A stretch of 64,000 nt of DNA. It comes from Marinilabiliaceae bacterium (lineage in GTDB: Bacteria; Bacteroidota; Bacteroidia; Bacteroidales; Marinilabiliaceae). Shown one piece after another: positions 34,006 through 43,129 of the stretch. The stretch spans positions 1-64,000 of the forward strand of contig JAEINY010000001.1 in the NCBI GenBank assembly GCA_016342595.1. Direction: 5' to 3'. Each line of letters begins with the position of its first letter. Positions within the stretch are counted from its first letter, which is position 1. The notes below the pieces were generated by a model that saw only the letters and a list, made by a program, of their open reading frames with translations, was not told where the DNA came from and made no database searches. Made by a program: the position numbers and the translations under genes.

Positions 34006-35958
34006 TTATTTCTTTTCTTCTTCAGATACTAAATCCCTGTATTGTTTGATGTCCCGGATGAATGAATCTTGCCACAAGCCGGTGTTCAATACTTTGTCTT
34101 TCCCTTTGATGGATGCTTTAAACCCTTTGAACGTACCATAGGAGTAACGGTAGAAACCATCTCTGCATTTATAAACGGTGATAGCATCTTGCTCCAGATC
34201 TTTAAAGACACTGTAGGATTTAACTGGCTTTTTCAAGGCTAGTATTTGCACGGTATAGAATGGGATACCATCGGATACATCCAATGTTTGACCTTTAGTA
34301 GCTGTGGATTGATCGGCTAACTGCGTGCCATCTTCAGTTGTTTTTTCAGGAACAGCAAGTGCAATGAGTGTGACATCATCCAGTTTATTCGTATCATTTC
34401 GTTTTTTGTAAGCCATTTCACCAGTGACCATCACTTCAGCCTGTGCCTCTTCAAAACCTTCGCCGGCATAACGAATTTTATATTGGCCTTCCGCTTCCAG
34501 AATCAACACATACTTTCCCGTTCCGGGATGTGGACGGTAAACACCTGCTGCTGAATTATCATCTGCTTTGGTGACATGAACGCGTACATTTTCAATGGGG
34601 GCATCATCCGTGCTGTTGACAGTTCCTTTGAAAACTGCCAAACGATTGATTTCAGGCTCTTCGTATTCAATCAGGTAAATATCTGAGCCACCCATGTTGT
34701 CTTCATATTTAGAGGACGCGTAATAGGCTAGGTTTTGGGTAGTGGTTGGTACAAAGAAGAAATCATCATCCGGTGTGTTAATGGGGTATCCCATATTTTG
34801 AGGGACACTCCAGGTACTATCGGCCAGGGAATGACTGTAAAAAATATCGTATTGCCCCATGCTGTTATGTCCTTCCGAACTGAAGTATAAGGTTCGTCCA
34901 TCGGGGTGAATGATGGGTGTTTCTTCATCGTATTGGGTATTAATATCAGAGCCTAGGTTTTGTGGTTTTCCCCATTCTCCATTAGGCAATAATCGACTAC
35001 GATAAATGTCTAAGCCACCAAAACCGCCCGGACGATCACTGGTAAAATAAAGAACTGATTTGTCCGGAGAAACAGATGCATGTGTTTCGGCAAATTTGGT
35101 ATTGATCGGATTGGGGAGCTTGACCGGCTCTGCCCAGGTTGAGCCATCGTAAAGTGAAACATAAATATTTGGACCGTCAATATCATTTCGATAGATATAA
35201 AGTTCCTGCCCATCCGCAGAAAGACATACACCTGCCTCATGGCCAGGCTTACGGAACAATTCTTTGAGTGATTTTGATTTTGTCCAATCTTTGTTTTTAA
35301 TGCTGGAACTATAAATGCGTTCAGCATATTGTCCATCCGGCATTTTTTCACTGTAGCTGGAGGAACGACGCGAAGTGTAGAGTAAAAGTGTTTCGTCTGC
35401 TGAAATTAATGGACTGTGATCATCATATTTTGTATTGATGTTTTCACCCAGATTATGCACCTTTAAAACGACAGGTGAATTCATTAATTCAATGGCATTC
35501 TCACATATTTCTATCTCACGGCGTGTTTCCAGAATGAGATCTTCATCTTCCGGCGGTAATTGTTCGATTAAACGCTCGTAAATTGGAATAGCTTGCTTGG
35601 GTTGAAGCATCAATTGGTGCGATTTACCAATTGATAACTGAATGTCTACGCCAAAATTAGTTATGTGTTCTTCTTCGGCGAGCAGGCCATAAGCTTTCTC
35701 AAAGTATACAATGGCCGTATCCGGGCCGTTGGATGTATTAAGGTAACAGTGTCCCAGGTTGTATAAAACATCTACATCTTCAGGATCTGTTTTTAACATG
35801 TGCTTAAAAAGGTCAATGGCTTCGTCATAGGCCTTATCTTCAGCCAGTCCTACCGCTTGGCTAAACTCACGGTTCATTTGCCGGTCGCTGGATTGCGACG
35901 CGATAAATTGCAATGGTAATAGTGCTACAAAAAGGACCAGCGTGCTTTTTCGTATCAT
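34006..35958 (-). CDS. TPR-PD40 propeller protein with SPOR-like C-terminal domain
   Basis: 650 aa, signal peptide without lipobox (MIRKSTLVLFVALLPLQFIA). TPR-like helices (about 25-140; DPEDVDVLYNLGHCYLN), PD40 propeller (about 180-440; DKSVLYFTSDRPGGFGG, DGRTLYFSSEGHNSMG), a carboxypeptidase-regulatory-like fold (450-520), and a tail with a SPOR-like pattern (about 570-635; FYTVQILALKKPVKSYSVF). SPOR binds peptidoglycan, so the layout is that of PorE with OmpA replaced by SPOR. Role in T9SS or the envelope is inference. Followed directly by the GNAT gene. Confidence 0.8.
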   Translation of the reverse strand: MIRKSTLVLFVALLPLQFIASQSSDRQMNREFSQAVGLAEDKAYDEAIDLFKHMLKTDPEDVDVLYNLGHCYLNTSNGPDTAIVYFEKAYGLLAEEEHITNFGVDIQLSIGKSHQLMLQPKQAIPIYERLIEQLPPEDEDLILETRREIEICENAIELMNSPVVLKVHNLGENINTKYDDHSPLISADETLLLYTSRRSSSYSEKMPDGQYAERIYSSSIKNKDWTKSKSLKELFRKPGHEAGVCLSADGQELYIYRNDIDGPNIYVSLYDGSTWAEPVKLPNPINTKFAETHASVSPDKSVLYFTSDRPGGFGGLDIYRSRLLPNGEWGKPQNLGSDINTQYDEETPIIHPDGRTLYFSSEGHNSMGQYDIFYSHSLADSTWSVPQNMGYPINTPDDDFFFVPTTTQNLAYYASSKYEDNMGGSDIYLIEYEEPEINRLAVFKGTVNSTDDAPIENVRVHVTKADDNSAAGVYRPHPGTGKYVLILEAEGQYKIRYAGEGFEEAQAEVMVTGEMAYKKRNDTNKLDDVTLIALAVPEKTTEDGTQLADQSTATKGQTLDVSDGIPFYTVQILALKKPVKSYSVFKDLEQDAITVYKCRDGFYRYSYGTFKGFKASIKGKDKVLNTGLWQDSFIRDIKQYRDLVSEEEKK

Positions 35959-36086
35959 GCCGAGTATGATTATGTTTGGTGTTAATATTCAACAAAAATG
36001 CAAAATAGCTAAAAAAAGTTCAACTGTTTTACTTTGTGTCTGCTTATTTGATTAATTAATGCTTTTCTTCAGTTAAATCCGACCGA

Positions 36087-37694
36087 TTACTCTTGTGGAA
36101 TAATCAGCGGGTCTAAATAGATGGCACTCCCCTTTGTGGGGTAATCGGTTCTTGAAGGTACTTCAAAAGTTTGTGTAATGGTTTGATGTCCATCGGTAGT
36201 GATGGTCATCTTATAATCATTTCCCGTAGGCAATATCAAAATGTATTTTCCATTATCGGGATGCGGTTTGTAAATACCGATGGTTTCACCAGATTCTTTC
36301 TTCTCTACTTTTATTTGTGAATGGATAGAAGGATGACCATCTTCCATAAAGATAAAGCCGGCTACCACAGCCATTGACCGGTGGTCTGTTTCCGGGAATT
36401 CAATCACATAAATATCTGACCGGCCAAATCCGCCGGGGCGTTCAGAGGCGAAATAAACCCGTTGACCATCAGAAGTCGGAATGTAGAAAATATCATCAGC
36501 CGGCGTATTTATTGGGTAACCAATGTTTTGGGGTTTACTCCATTGGTTGTCCTCTGCCATAACAGATTTGAAAATATCATAGCCCCCCATTGAAGAGTGA
36601 GCGGTTGATGCAAAGTAAAGGGTGCGTCCGTCAGGGTGTAAAAACGGACTTTCCTCCTCTTCAGGTGTGTTGATGGTGGGTCCCAGATTCATTACTTTTC
36701 CCCAGGTACCATCCGGCAGCCGGCTGACACGATAGAGGTCACTACGGCCAAATCCACCAGGTCGATCACTGGAGAAATAGAGTGTCTGACCATTGTCGGC
36801 TAAAGAGCCATGTGTTTCATTGTAAGTAGAGGAAATGGGGCGTGGTAATTTTTGGGGTTCCGACCAGCCATTGTCGGTATAGTTGGCAATAAAGAGGTTG
36901 CCGCAAATACCATTATTCCGGTAAATGATCAGCGTTTGACCATCGGCGCTGATACTGCTGGTGGCATCATTGCCATCTGTATTGATGCCCGCGCCTATGT
37001 TGAGGGCTGGCAGCCACTTGCCTTCGCGCCAAATACTTTGGTGAATGTCCTCGTAAAATAAACCATCCGGGGTTGTGTAACTGCCCGTGCCTTGCCGGTT
37101 GGACGTAAATACCAACAGTGATTCATCGGCTGAAAGTATCGGACTGTGCTCATCAAACTCACTGTTAACAGCCTGCCCTAAATTGTTAATGCGAAACTGA
37201 ACAGGGGTGGCTTTCAGTTTAATGGCATTCTGACTGTAGCTTATTTCATGGTTAATTTTTTTCAGGATCTCTTTTTGTTTGGCTGATATTTTATCTTTTA
37301 GCTCCAGTAAAATTTCTAAAGCATCATCGAATCGATGGTTTAGATGATAGGCCTGGGCTAAATAGAATCGAGCCTCGATAGCATAGTCATTTCGCCGGTC
37401 GGTTAAAAGGTAAGCTTCTGATGCAGAGTTTAGAAATGGAATGGCATCATCGGCTTTGTAATCCATGTTTAAATAGCAAATGCCCTGTTGGAGCTGTAAA
37501 TAGGGATTATTGGGATATTTAATCAGCAAATTGGAAATTTCATTGGATGCTTCACGGTAGCTTTCTTGATTAACATATTCAATAATGTTGAGAAGTTCTT
37601 TCTTTTTCGGTTTCTTTTGCGCCGAAGAGGGGTGTACTGTCATTATGAACAGTGCTAAAAGTACAATTGCTACTTTCATTTTTATAAGGGCCAA
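36087..37694 (-). CDS. TPR-PD40 propeller protein without a cell-wall domain
   Basis: 535 aa. Signal peptide (VALLALFIMTVHPSSAQ region; start at Met6, position 37679, would also work). TPR-like helices (30-150) then PD40 propeller (about 190-450; GQTLYFSSDRPGGFGRSDLY, DGRTLYFASTAHSSMGG, SERPGGFGRSDIY) and a CRD-like end. It stops where the other two paralogs carry OmpA or SPOR. The propeller is closely alike to the one at 34006-35958, so a tandem duplication is likely; 128 bp separate the two genes. Confidence 0.8.
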   Translation of the reverse strand: MALIKMKVAIVLLALFIMTVHPSSAQKKPKKKELLNIIEYVNQESYREASNEISNLLIKYPNNPYLQLQQGICYLNMDYKADDAIPFLNSASEAYLLTDRRNDYAIEARFYLAQAYHLNHRFDDALEILLELKDKISAKQKEILKKINHEISYSQNAIKLKATPVQFRINNLGQAVNSEFDEHSPILSADESLLVFTSNRQGTGSYTTPDGLFYEDIHQSIWREGKWLPALNIGAGINTDGNDATSSISADGQTLIIYRNNGICGNLFIANYTDNGWSEPQKLPRPISSTYNETHGSLADNGQTLYFSSDRPGGFGRSDLYRVSRLPDGTWGKVMNLGPTINTPEEEESPFLHPDGRTLYFASTAHSSMGGYDIFKSVMAEDNQWSKPQNIGYPINTPADDIFYIPTSDGQRVYFASERPGGFGRSDIYVIEFPETDHRSMAVVAGFIFMEDGHPSIHSQIKVEKKESGETIGIYKPHPDNGKYILILPTGNDYKMTITTDGHQTITQTFEVPSRTDYPTKGSAIYLDPLIIPQE

Positions 37695-37808
37695 ATTAGT
37701 TGGTTGATGTTAGTTTATAAGTCAATTAACCGCAACAATTTACTAAAAATATTCTGGTCGGTAAATGAAAAGTGAGATTATTGTGCAATTAGACAGATGT
37801 GATATGGC

Positions 37809-39026
37809 CTAAAAGGTGAATATTTGCCCCTTACCCGCTGAATGCTGACTGCTTAAAATGAACGAATGATCAGGAGAAAGGAAGCTAAATGAGGCCTTGA
37901 GATTCATACGCTCAATGATTTTGATCATTTGCATGATCTGTACGTGAGCGATATCAAAGATGATCATTCCTTTATTCAAATCCAGTGTGCTATAACCTGA
38001 TTCCAAATCTTCCGGATGAATGTATTGAAAATTATTGGCTTTCGGATAGTGTTTTCGAATAAGGCCTTCAGTGATTTGTTGAGATGGGCTGCAGAAAAAT
38101 ATAGTATGGTATGTGACAGACTTTTTTTGTTGAATGTGATTTTTTATCTTTCGCAGAGGAAGGGTTATGATCGATAGACTTGCTGCCATCATAATGCCTG
38201 CCTTAACCATGAAGGCTGCAATTAGTGAGTACTTTTTACGGAAGTGAAGGTGGTAAAAAATCCACATCGAATAATAAAAATGGTAGACCAGTTTTGAATT
38301 CAATGGGGTGCTCTCACCTTTAAAATGAATGATCGGAAGATTGCCCAGGTAATAATTGTGATCGGCTTGTTGTTGGAGGCGGTACGAAAAATCCACGTCC
38401 TCGCCGTACATAAAAAAAGATTCATCTAACGCATGTGTTTGTTGCAATTGTTGCTTCCTAAAAGCCATGAATGCACCGGGTAAAATATCGGGTTGTTGTA
38501 ATTTATTTTCATTTAAATGGCCTTGATAATATTGGGCGAATCGGGGTGACCTGGGAAATAGTGTTGTCAATCCGGTCAATTTATAAAGGGAAGTTCGGGG
38601 TGTTGGTAAGCCACGTTTTGATTCACGTAGATATTTTCCCGATCCATCAATCATTTTTACACCTACTGCACCAGCTTGAGGATACTCTTGATAAAATTGG
38701 ATAATTTTTTCAAGTGTATCTTCACCAATAATGGTGTCCGGATTAAGGAGCAAAATTATTTTTCCACTGGCTTGATGGATGGCCTGATTATTTGCAGCTG
38801 AAAAACCAAGGTTCACGGTGTTGGCGATCAGGGTTACTTCCGGAAATTTTTCACGTACCATCTCAACAGTGCCATCGCTGGAGGCATTGTCTACTATAAA
38901 GATTTCATTAGAAAGGCCTGGAACTGATTTCCTGACTGCAAATAAGCAAAGATTTAAAAATGCCCGAGCATTGTAACTGACAATTATAATTGAGATATCT
39001 TTTTGGGTATGCCCTAATCGATCCAT
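37809..39026 (-). CDS. Family 2 glycosyltransferase, WbbL-like, with C-terminal extra domain
   Basis: 405 aa. GT2 fold residues 10-240: ISIIIVSYNARAFLNLCL, VDNASSDGTVEMV, NLGFSAANNQAI, LLLNPDTI (the DxD equivalent), and MYGEDVDFSYRLQQ. A hydrophobic stretch near 260-275 may hold it to the membrane. The last 120 residues (from about 285; TIFFCSPSQQITEGLIRKHY) are not recognised. It probably builds a surface polysaccharide using a nucleotide sugar; the sugar is unknown. Reads toward the propeller genes, and 54 nt after its start is a repeat-free gap. Confidence 0.85.
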   Translation of the reverse strand: MDRLGHTQKDISIIIVSYNARAFLNLCLFAVRKSVPGLSNEIFIVDNASSDGTVEMVREKFPEVTLIANTVNLGFSAANNQAIHQASGKIILLLNPDTIIGEDTLEKIIQFYQEYPQAGAVGVKMIDGSGKYLRESKRGLPTPRTSLYKLTGLTTLFPRSPRFAQYYQGHLNENKLQQPDILPGAFMAFRKQQLQQTHALDESFFMYGEDVDFSYRLQQQADHNYYLGNLPIIHFKGESTPLNSKLVYHFYYSMWIFYHLHFRKKYSLIAAFMVKAGIMMAASLSIITLPLRKIKNHIQQKKSVTYHTIFFCSPSQQITEGLIRKHYPKANNFQYIHPEDLESGYSTLDLNKGMIIFDIAHVQIMQMIKIIERMNLKASFSFLSPDHSFILSSQHSAGKGQIFTF

Positions 39027-39095
39027 TTTTATTCACCTTCTATCATTTCCTGGAAATCAAACGACCTTCTCGCTGAATTATTGTTAATGGAAAAA

Positions 39096-39530
39096 TCAAT
39101 CCTTACAAAACAAGTATTTCATGAAACCGCAAAAAGTGCGACGTTCCGCTTTTTCGTAGCGGGCTGCATAGGCGGACTTCTCTTTTCCCGAAGCTTCCGT
39201 GTTGATCATTTGCCAAATTTCACCCCAACCGATAAGGCCACCGATATTGCGGTCATCAATAAAAAGGTCGGCATTTACCTTCCGGCTGATGGAATCATCA
39301 AATACTTCTTCGGGAAAACTTTTGTTGATGGCATAAAATTCCAAACCATTCTTTCGACAATACTCTACAGCTTCTTCCAGTTCTTTGCCACATCGGAAGG
39401 TCCACATGATAAGTAAATGACCCTTTTTCTGAAGGGCTTTCAGTGTCTCAAAGGCAAATAATTTTTCCTTCCCGATGGCCGGATAACGATGTTCAACAAT
39501 GGTACCGTCAAAATCTACTGCAATAACCAT
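39096..39530 (-). CDS. HAD-superfamily hydrolase, BT0820-like
   Basis: 144 aa. Motif I MVIAVDFDGTIVEH with Asp6 and Asp8, motif II LIMWTFRCG, and DLFIDDRNIGG as the Mg-binding acid pair. Small stand-alone HAD phosphatases of this kind are common in Bacteroidota; substrate unknown. Two bases separate it from the membrane-protein gene upstream, and it runs in the recR transcript. Confidence 0.85.
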   Translation of the reverse strand: MVIAVDFDGTIVEHRYPAIGKEKLFAFETLKALQKKGHLLIMWTFRCGKELEEAVEYCRKNGLEFYAINKSFPEEVFDDSISRKVNADLFIDDRNIGGLIGWGEIWQMINTEASGKEKSAYAARYEKAERRTFCGFMKYLFCKD

Positions 39531-39532
39531 AT

Positions 39533-40006
39533 TTAAGATTGTTGTGAGGGTTTGGTAACATCAGACGGATCGATCTCCAGATCATTTAGGACCGTATTTT
39601 TTCGGGGAAAGCTAAGGAGCAGAGCCAGGTATAGAATTCCAAAAATAGACAGGTAATTCAACTGCGCTGTGGTGATGTAAGCCAGAAGACTTAATAAAGA
39701 TAATCCCTCCAGGGTGATGATTTTTATGAAAAAAGCAGTGCGGTACTGCAGCAGCTTTTGAGCAGCTTCCAGGTCTTTGTCGATGTGTTTGACCTTGCGG
39801 GAATGAAACAGATAACTGGCCGGGATACCCACTAGAGCAAGAATCAAAAGGAGCGACCGAAGGTTACTTTCATAGCTCATGCTAACATCATAGGCTTTGC
39901 CATGCAGGGATACATAGAAAAAGGCAATGGCCCCAAAAATTAATAATACCACCGCAATGGTGAAAAATAAAAATTTGATCTGTCGAAATATATGATGTGG
40001 TTTCAT
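39533..40006 (-). CDS. Small integral membrane protein, unknown function
   Basis: 157 aa with four hydrophobic segments (about 13-34, 48-64, 90-108, 112-130) and charged loops (FHSRKVKHIDKDLEAA). No family recognised. It lies between recR (5 bp away) and the HAD gene (2 bp), all likely in one transcript from the promoter at 40655. Confidence 0.7.
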   Translation of the reverse strand: MKPHHIFRQIKFLFFTIAVVLLIFGAIAFFYVSLHGKAYDVSMSYESNLRSLLLILALVGIPASYLFHSRKVKHIDKDLEAAQKLLQYRTAFFIKIITLEGLSLLSLLAYITTAQLNYLSIFGILYLALLLSFPRKNTVLNDLEIDPSDVTKPSQQS

Positions 40007-40011
40007 AATTA

Positions 40012-40632
40012 TTACAAGGTGTTTTCAAAAGGTAAACGGTTGACCAGAGATCGCCCCAGGGTAACTTCGTCGGTGTATTCCAATTCATCGCCCACCGAAA
40101 CACCCCGTGCAATGGTGGTCATATGAACAGCATGTTTGGATAACTTTTTATACAGATAGAAATTGGTCGTATCTCCTTCCATGGTGGTGCTTAAGGCAAA
40201 TATTAATTCCGATACGTCCCCGGCTTTTACTTTTTCCTCCAATGGGCCAATGGTCAAATCATCCGGACCAATGCCATCCATTGGCGAAATAACACCGCCT
40301 AACACATGGTAAATGCCTCCAAATTGTTGGGTGTTCTCAATGGCCATCACATCCCGTATGTTTTCCACCACACAGATTAAGGAGTGGTCACGGTTTGTAT
40401 CGGCACAAATATTACACACATCACTATCCGAAATGTTGTGACAGCTGGTGCAATATTTTATTTCGTCACGCATCAATCGCAAGGTATCCGAAAAACGAAA
40501 AACCATTTCCTTGTCCTGCTTTAATAAATACAGTACTAAGCGTAAGGCCGTTTTTTTTCCAATACCCGGAAGTTTAGAAAACTCATTGACGGCACTTTCC
40601 AGCAAGCGTGAAGGAAAAGTTGATGGGGTCAT
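40012..40632 (-). CDS. recR: Recombination mediator protein RecR
   Basis: 206 aa starting at ATG 40632, chosen because it gives the standard start ([20 protein letters not shown]); a longer in-frame start at 40728 would run through the GTGCATA repeat and the promoter. Hh[13 protein letters not shown], zinc finger CTSCHN...CNIC, and Toprim domain [16 protein letters not shown]. With RecO and RecF it loads RecA at gaps. Confidence 0.96.
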   Translation of the reverse strand: MTPSTFPSRLLESAVNEFSKLPGIGKKTALRLVLYLLKQDKEMVFRFSDTLRLMRDEIKYCTSCHNISDSDVCNICADTNRDHSLICVVENIRDVMAIENTQQFGGIYHVLGGVISPMDGIGPDDLTIGPLEEKVKAGDVSELIFALSTTMEGDTTNFYLYKKLSKHAVHMTTIARGVSVGDELEYTDEVTLGRSLVNRLPFENTL

Positions 40633-40654
40633 ACGTGATTTTTTTATTTGTCCC

Positions 40655-40682
40655 CAAAGGTAATAATTTATCCCGTAACCAA
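40655..40682 (-). promoter_or_regulatory. Promoter of recR
   Basis: On the minus strand TTG (40682-40680), 17-bp spacer, TACCTTTG (40662-40655). Start codon 22 bp downstream. This supports the shorter recR. Confidence 0.7.
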
Positions 40683-40694
40683 TTTTGATTATGA

Positions 40695-40736
40695 GTGCAT
40701 AGTGCATAGTGCATGGTGCATAGTGCATGGTGCAAA
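40695..40736. repeat. Six 7-bp tandem units GTGCATA/GTGCATG
   Basis: Units at 40695, 40702, 40709, 40716, 40723 and 40730, with A or G at position 7 and a last unit GTGCAAA. It is just upstream of the recR promoter. Confidence 0.85.
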
Positions 40737-40780
40737 ATGAGCAATTTGCTCATGAATGAATAGAATTACAAATTATCTTT

Positions 40781-40955
40781 CTTCAGACTACGAACATCGG
40801 ACTTTGCACGCCGTGCTTCGGACACCAAACTTGAAACATAAAACTTGCGTCTTGAAACTTAAAACTTGCGACTTGAATCTTGGAACTTAAAACCTGAAAC
40901 CTGAAATACCAGACAATGGACTACGAGCTATGATCTTCTGCCACCTGACTTAACA
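40781..40955. repeat. Degenerate heptamer array, about 25 units, consensus CTTGAAA
   Basis: The sequence splits into 7-bp units without slip from 40781 (CTTCAGA) to 40955 (CTTAACA). Most units begin CTT or CNN and end A: CTTGAAA, CTTAAAA, CTTGCGA, CCTGAAA, CTTGGAA. The array fills most of the gap between recR and the symporter gene. Confidence 0.8.
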
Positions 40956-40995
40956 GTCCATAGCCTTTTTTACGTTAAGCTTTCACCTTTTCCAT

Positions 40996-41003
40996 TATCT
41001 TTG
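40996..41003 (+). promoter_or_regulatory. -7 element for the symporter gene
   Basis: TATCTTTG fits TAnnTTTG, 20 bp upstream of the ATG. No clear TTG at -33. Confidence 0.5.
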
Positions 41004-41023
41004 AATCACTAAAGTTTTTTCAT

Positions 41024-42481
41024 ATGAGTCCTGCATTTATAGCTACCATTATTATTGTCTATTTTTCGGTATTAATTCTGATCTCCTGGATTACCGGTCG
41101 CAAAGCAGATAATGATGCCTTCTTCAGAGGCAGTAAAAAATCACCCTGGTACATTGTGTCCATTGGTATGATTGGTGCCTCCCTCTCTGGTGTCACTTTC
41201 ATTTCTGTTCCCGGATGGGTGGGAAGTACAAGTATGACGTATATGCAAATGGTATTGGGTTATTTTTTAGGCTATCTGGTAATTGCCCATATCTTATTAC
41301 CGCTTTATTACCGACTCAATCTCACATCTATTTATAGCTACCTGGAGGAGCGGTTTGGCTTTTGGTCCTATAAATCCGGGGCTGTCTTGTTTTTGCTGTC
41401 ACGAACAGTAGGGGCTGCTGCCCGTTTATACATTATGGCCAGCGTACTTCAGGTGGCCTTATTTGATGCCTTGAATGTGCCTTTCGAAGCCACCGTTTTA
41501 GTGACGATCGTGTTGATATGGCTGTATACTTTCAGAGGAGGGATTAAAACCATCATCTGGACCGATACCCTTCAAACACTTTTCATGCTCACCAGTGTAG
41601 GCATTACCATTGTGGTGATCAGCCAGGCCATGGATCTTTCGTTTTCAGGAGTCGTCAATACAATTAGCGAAAGTCAGTTTTCACAGATTTTTGAGTTTGA
41701 TGATTGGTCTTCCAAACAACATTTTGTGAAGCAATTTCTATCCGGTGCCTTTATAACCATCGTCATGACAGGCCTGGATCAGGATATGATGCAAAAGAAT
41801 TTATCCTGTAAGAATTTAAAAGAGGCCCAGAAAAATATGCACTGGTATGGTTTAGCCTTTATTCCGGTGAATTTATTGTTTTTAGGATTGGGAGCACTTT
41901 TATATATGTATGCCGCTAAACAAGGCATCGCCATTCCTGAAAAAGCAGATGACCTCTTTACGGTAATTGCCATGAAAGGGCATTTGCCACAGATTGTAGG
42001 CGTCTTTTTTATTTTGGGATTAGTGGCAGCTGCGTATTCCAGTGCCGATTCTGCCTTGACGTCACTCACCACCTCTTTTTCAATTGATATTTTAGGGGTT
42101 TCACATCAGTCATCATCCCGTGCCAAACGAACACGTATGGCTGTACATGTGGGATTTAGTCTTTTACTGGCCTTGGTTGTATTGCTGTTTAATGTATTTA
42201 ACCAGGGGAGCATTGTCAGCACCATTTTTAATTTGGCCGGATATACATACGGTCCGCTTTTAGGATTATATGCGTTTGGTTTGTTTACAAAGTGGAAAGT
42301 GAATGATGTTTGGGTGCCGGTTGTAGCCTTTTTAGCACCTGTTATTACAGGAATCATCGATTATAATGCGGTTCATATTTTTGGCGCATCCTTAGGTTTT
42401 GAGAAGTTGATATTAAATGGCGCAATTTCCTTTTTAGGATTGTTTATACTTTCTGTTTCAATGTTCAGAAAAGCAAAGTGA
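41024..42481 (+). CDS. Sodium:solute symporter (SSS family)
   Basis: 485 aa, about 13 membrane helices. Family marks: SISMIGASLSGVTFISVPGW region (here VSIGMIGASLSGVTFISVP), YRLNLTSIYSYLEERFG, FRGGIKTIIWTDTLQTLFML, TGLDQDMMQKNLSCKN, and AAAYSSADSALTSLTTSFSID near the Na+ site. It takes up a solute with Na+; the solute (sugar, organic acid, amino acid) cannot be told from sequence. The last codons overlap the first, weak unit of the 21-bp array that follows. Confidence 0.9.
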   Translation: MSPAFIATIIIVYFSVLILISWITGRKADNDAFFRGSKKSPWYIVSIGMIGASLSGVTFISVPGWVGSTSMTYMQMVLGYFLGYLVIAHILLPLYYRLNLTSIYSYLEERFGFWSYKSGAVLFLLSRTVGAAARLYIMASVLQVALFDALNVPFEATVLVTIVLIWLYTFRGGIKTIIWTDTLQTLFMLTSVGITIVVISQAMDLSFSGVVNTISESQFSQIFEFDDWSSKQHFVKQFLSGAFITIVMTGLDQDMMQKNLSCKNLKEAQKNMHWYGLAFIPVNLLFLGLGALLYMYAAKQGIAIPEKADDLFTVIAMKGHLPQIVGVFFILGLVAAAYSSADSALTSLTTSFSIDILGVSHQSSSRAKRTRMAVHVGFSLLLALVVLLFNVFNQGSIVSTIFNLAGYTYGPLLGLYAFGLFTKWKVNDVWVPVVAFLAPVITGIIDYNAVHIFGASLGFEKLILNGAISFLGLFILSVSMFRKAK

Positions 42482-42702
42482 AGGAACCGGTCAGTCAGCT
42501 CAATTTGTTCAAATGTCACTGGAAGGAACAGAAAAGTCACGCGAAGGAGCGCACGAGTCAATTAAAAAAATGGACAAGTCACCGGGAGGAATGCACAAGT
42601 CATCGAAAAGAATTGAAGAGTCACCCGAAAGAATGCACCAGTCATGTGAAGGAATGCACAAGTCATTAAAAATAATCCACCAGTCACCCGAAGGGATGGG
42701 GG
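42472..42702. repeat. Second 21-bp tandem array, about 11 units
   Basis: Units start at 42472 (weak, inside the symporter's last codons), 42493, 42514, 42535, 42556, 42577, 42598, 42619, 42640, 42661 and 42682. Most begin AGTCA; frequent inside are CCGAAAGA and ATGCAC. Two open frames of 63 and 67 codons cross it because 21 is a multiple of 3, giving Ser-His-x-Lys-Glu-Cys-Thr or Ser-x-Glu-Gly-Met-His-Lys repeats; without a clear ribosome site this is probably not a gene. Confidence 0.85.
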
Positions 42703-42942
42703 AGGCATTGCCATGAAAGGATGGATCGTTTAAAGAATACTCCAGTCCTCTGAAAAAGAAAAATGATCACTGATAAATTGGATCCTTAGACGCTTAGGGA
42801 ATAACTTTTACCAACATGTTGTTCAAATTCAAAGTAACATCCCACTTGTGGCTTCAATTAATAATTAAACATTAATAATTGATTTAGTATCCTATCAATA
42901 ATAATTCGTGTTTTTCTTGGCAAAATATTATTCTCTTGCTGT

Positions 42943-42991
42943 TTAGAAACTTGATACTTTTGACTTGGCTCTTGATACTTGCTTGTTAAAA
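42943..42991. repeat. Heptamer array, seven units of CTTGATA type
   Basis: TTAGAAA, CTTGATA, CTTTTGA, CTTGGCT, CTTGATA, CTTGCTT, GTTAAAA, in exact 7-bp steps. The consensus is close to that at 40781-40955. It lies in the 650-bp gap between the symporter and purM. Confidence 0.7.
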
Positions 42992-43060
42992 ATTCTTTTC
43001 TGGCTCGTCCAGGTTGGGTACTGGAAAAGGACATCTATTTTTCAGTGAATGAACACTTCC

Positions 43061-43092
43061 TTTGATGATGCCAAAAGATTGTGTTATTTTTG
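43061..43092 (+). promoter_or_regulatory. Promoter of purM
   Basis: TTTG (43061-43064), 20-bp spacer, TATTTTTG (43085-43092). Start codon 37 bp downstream. Confidence 0.75.
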
Positions 43093-43129
43093 CATCCCGA
43101 AAGTGGTAGAAACCTGAAAATTATTATTT

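Noticed and set aside
40633-40728. Longer recR start
   Set aside because: It translates a GTGCATA repeat and overlaps the recR promoter; the ATG at 40632 gives the family start.
42513-42716. Possible small gene encoding a heptad-repeat peptide
   Set aside because: Open only because the repeat period is a multiple of 3; two frames are open at once, no ribosome site or promoter was seen, and the array seems to be non-coding.
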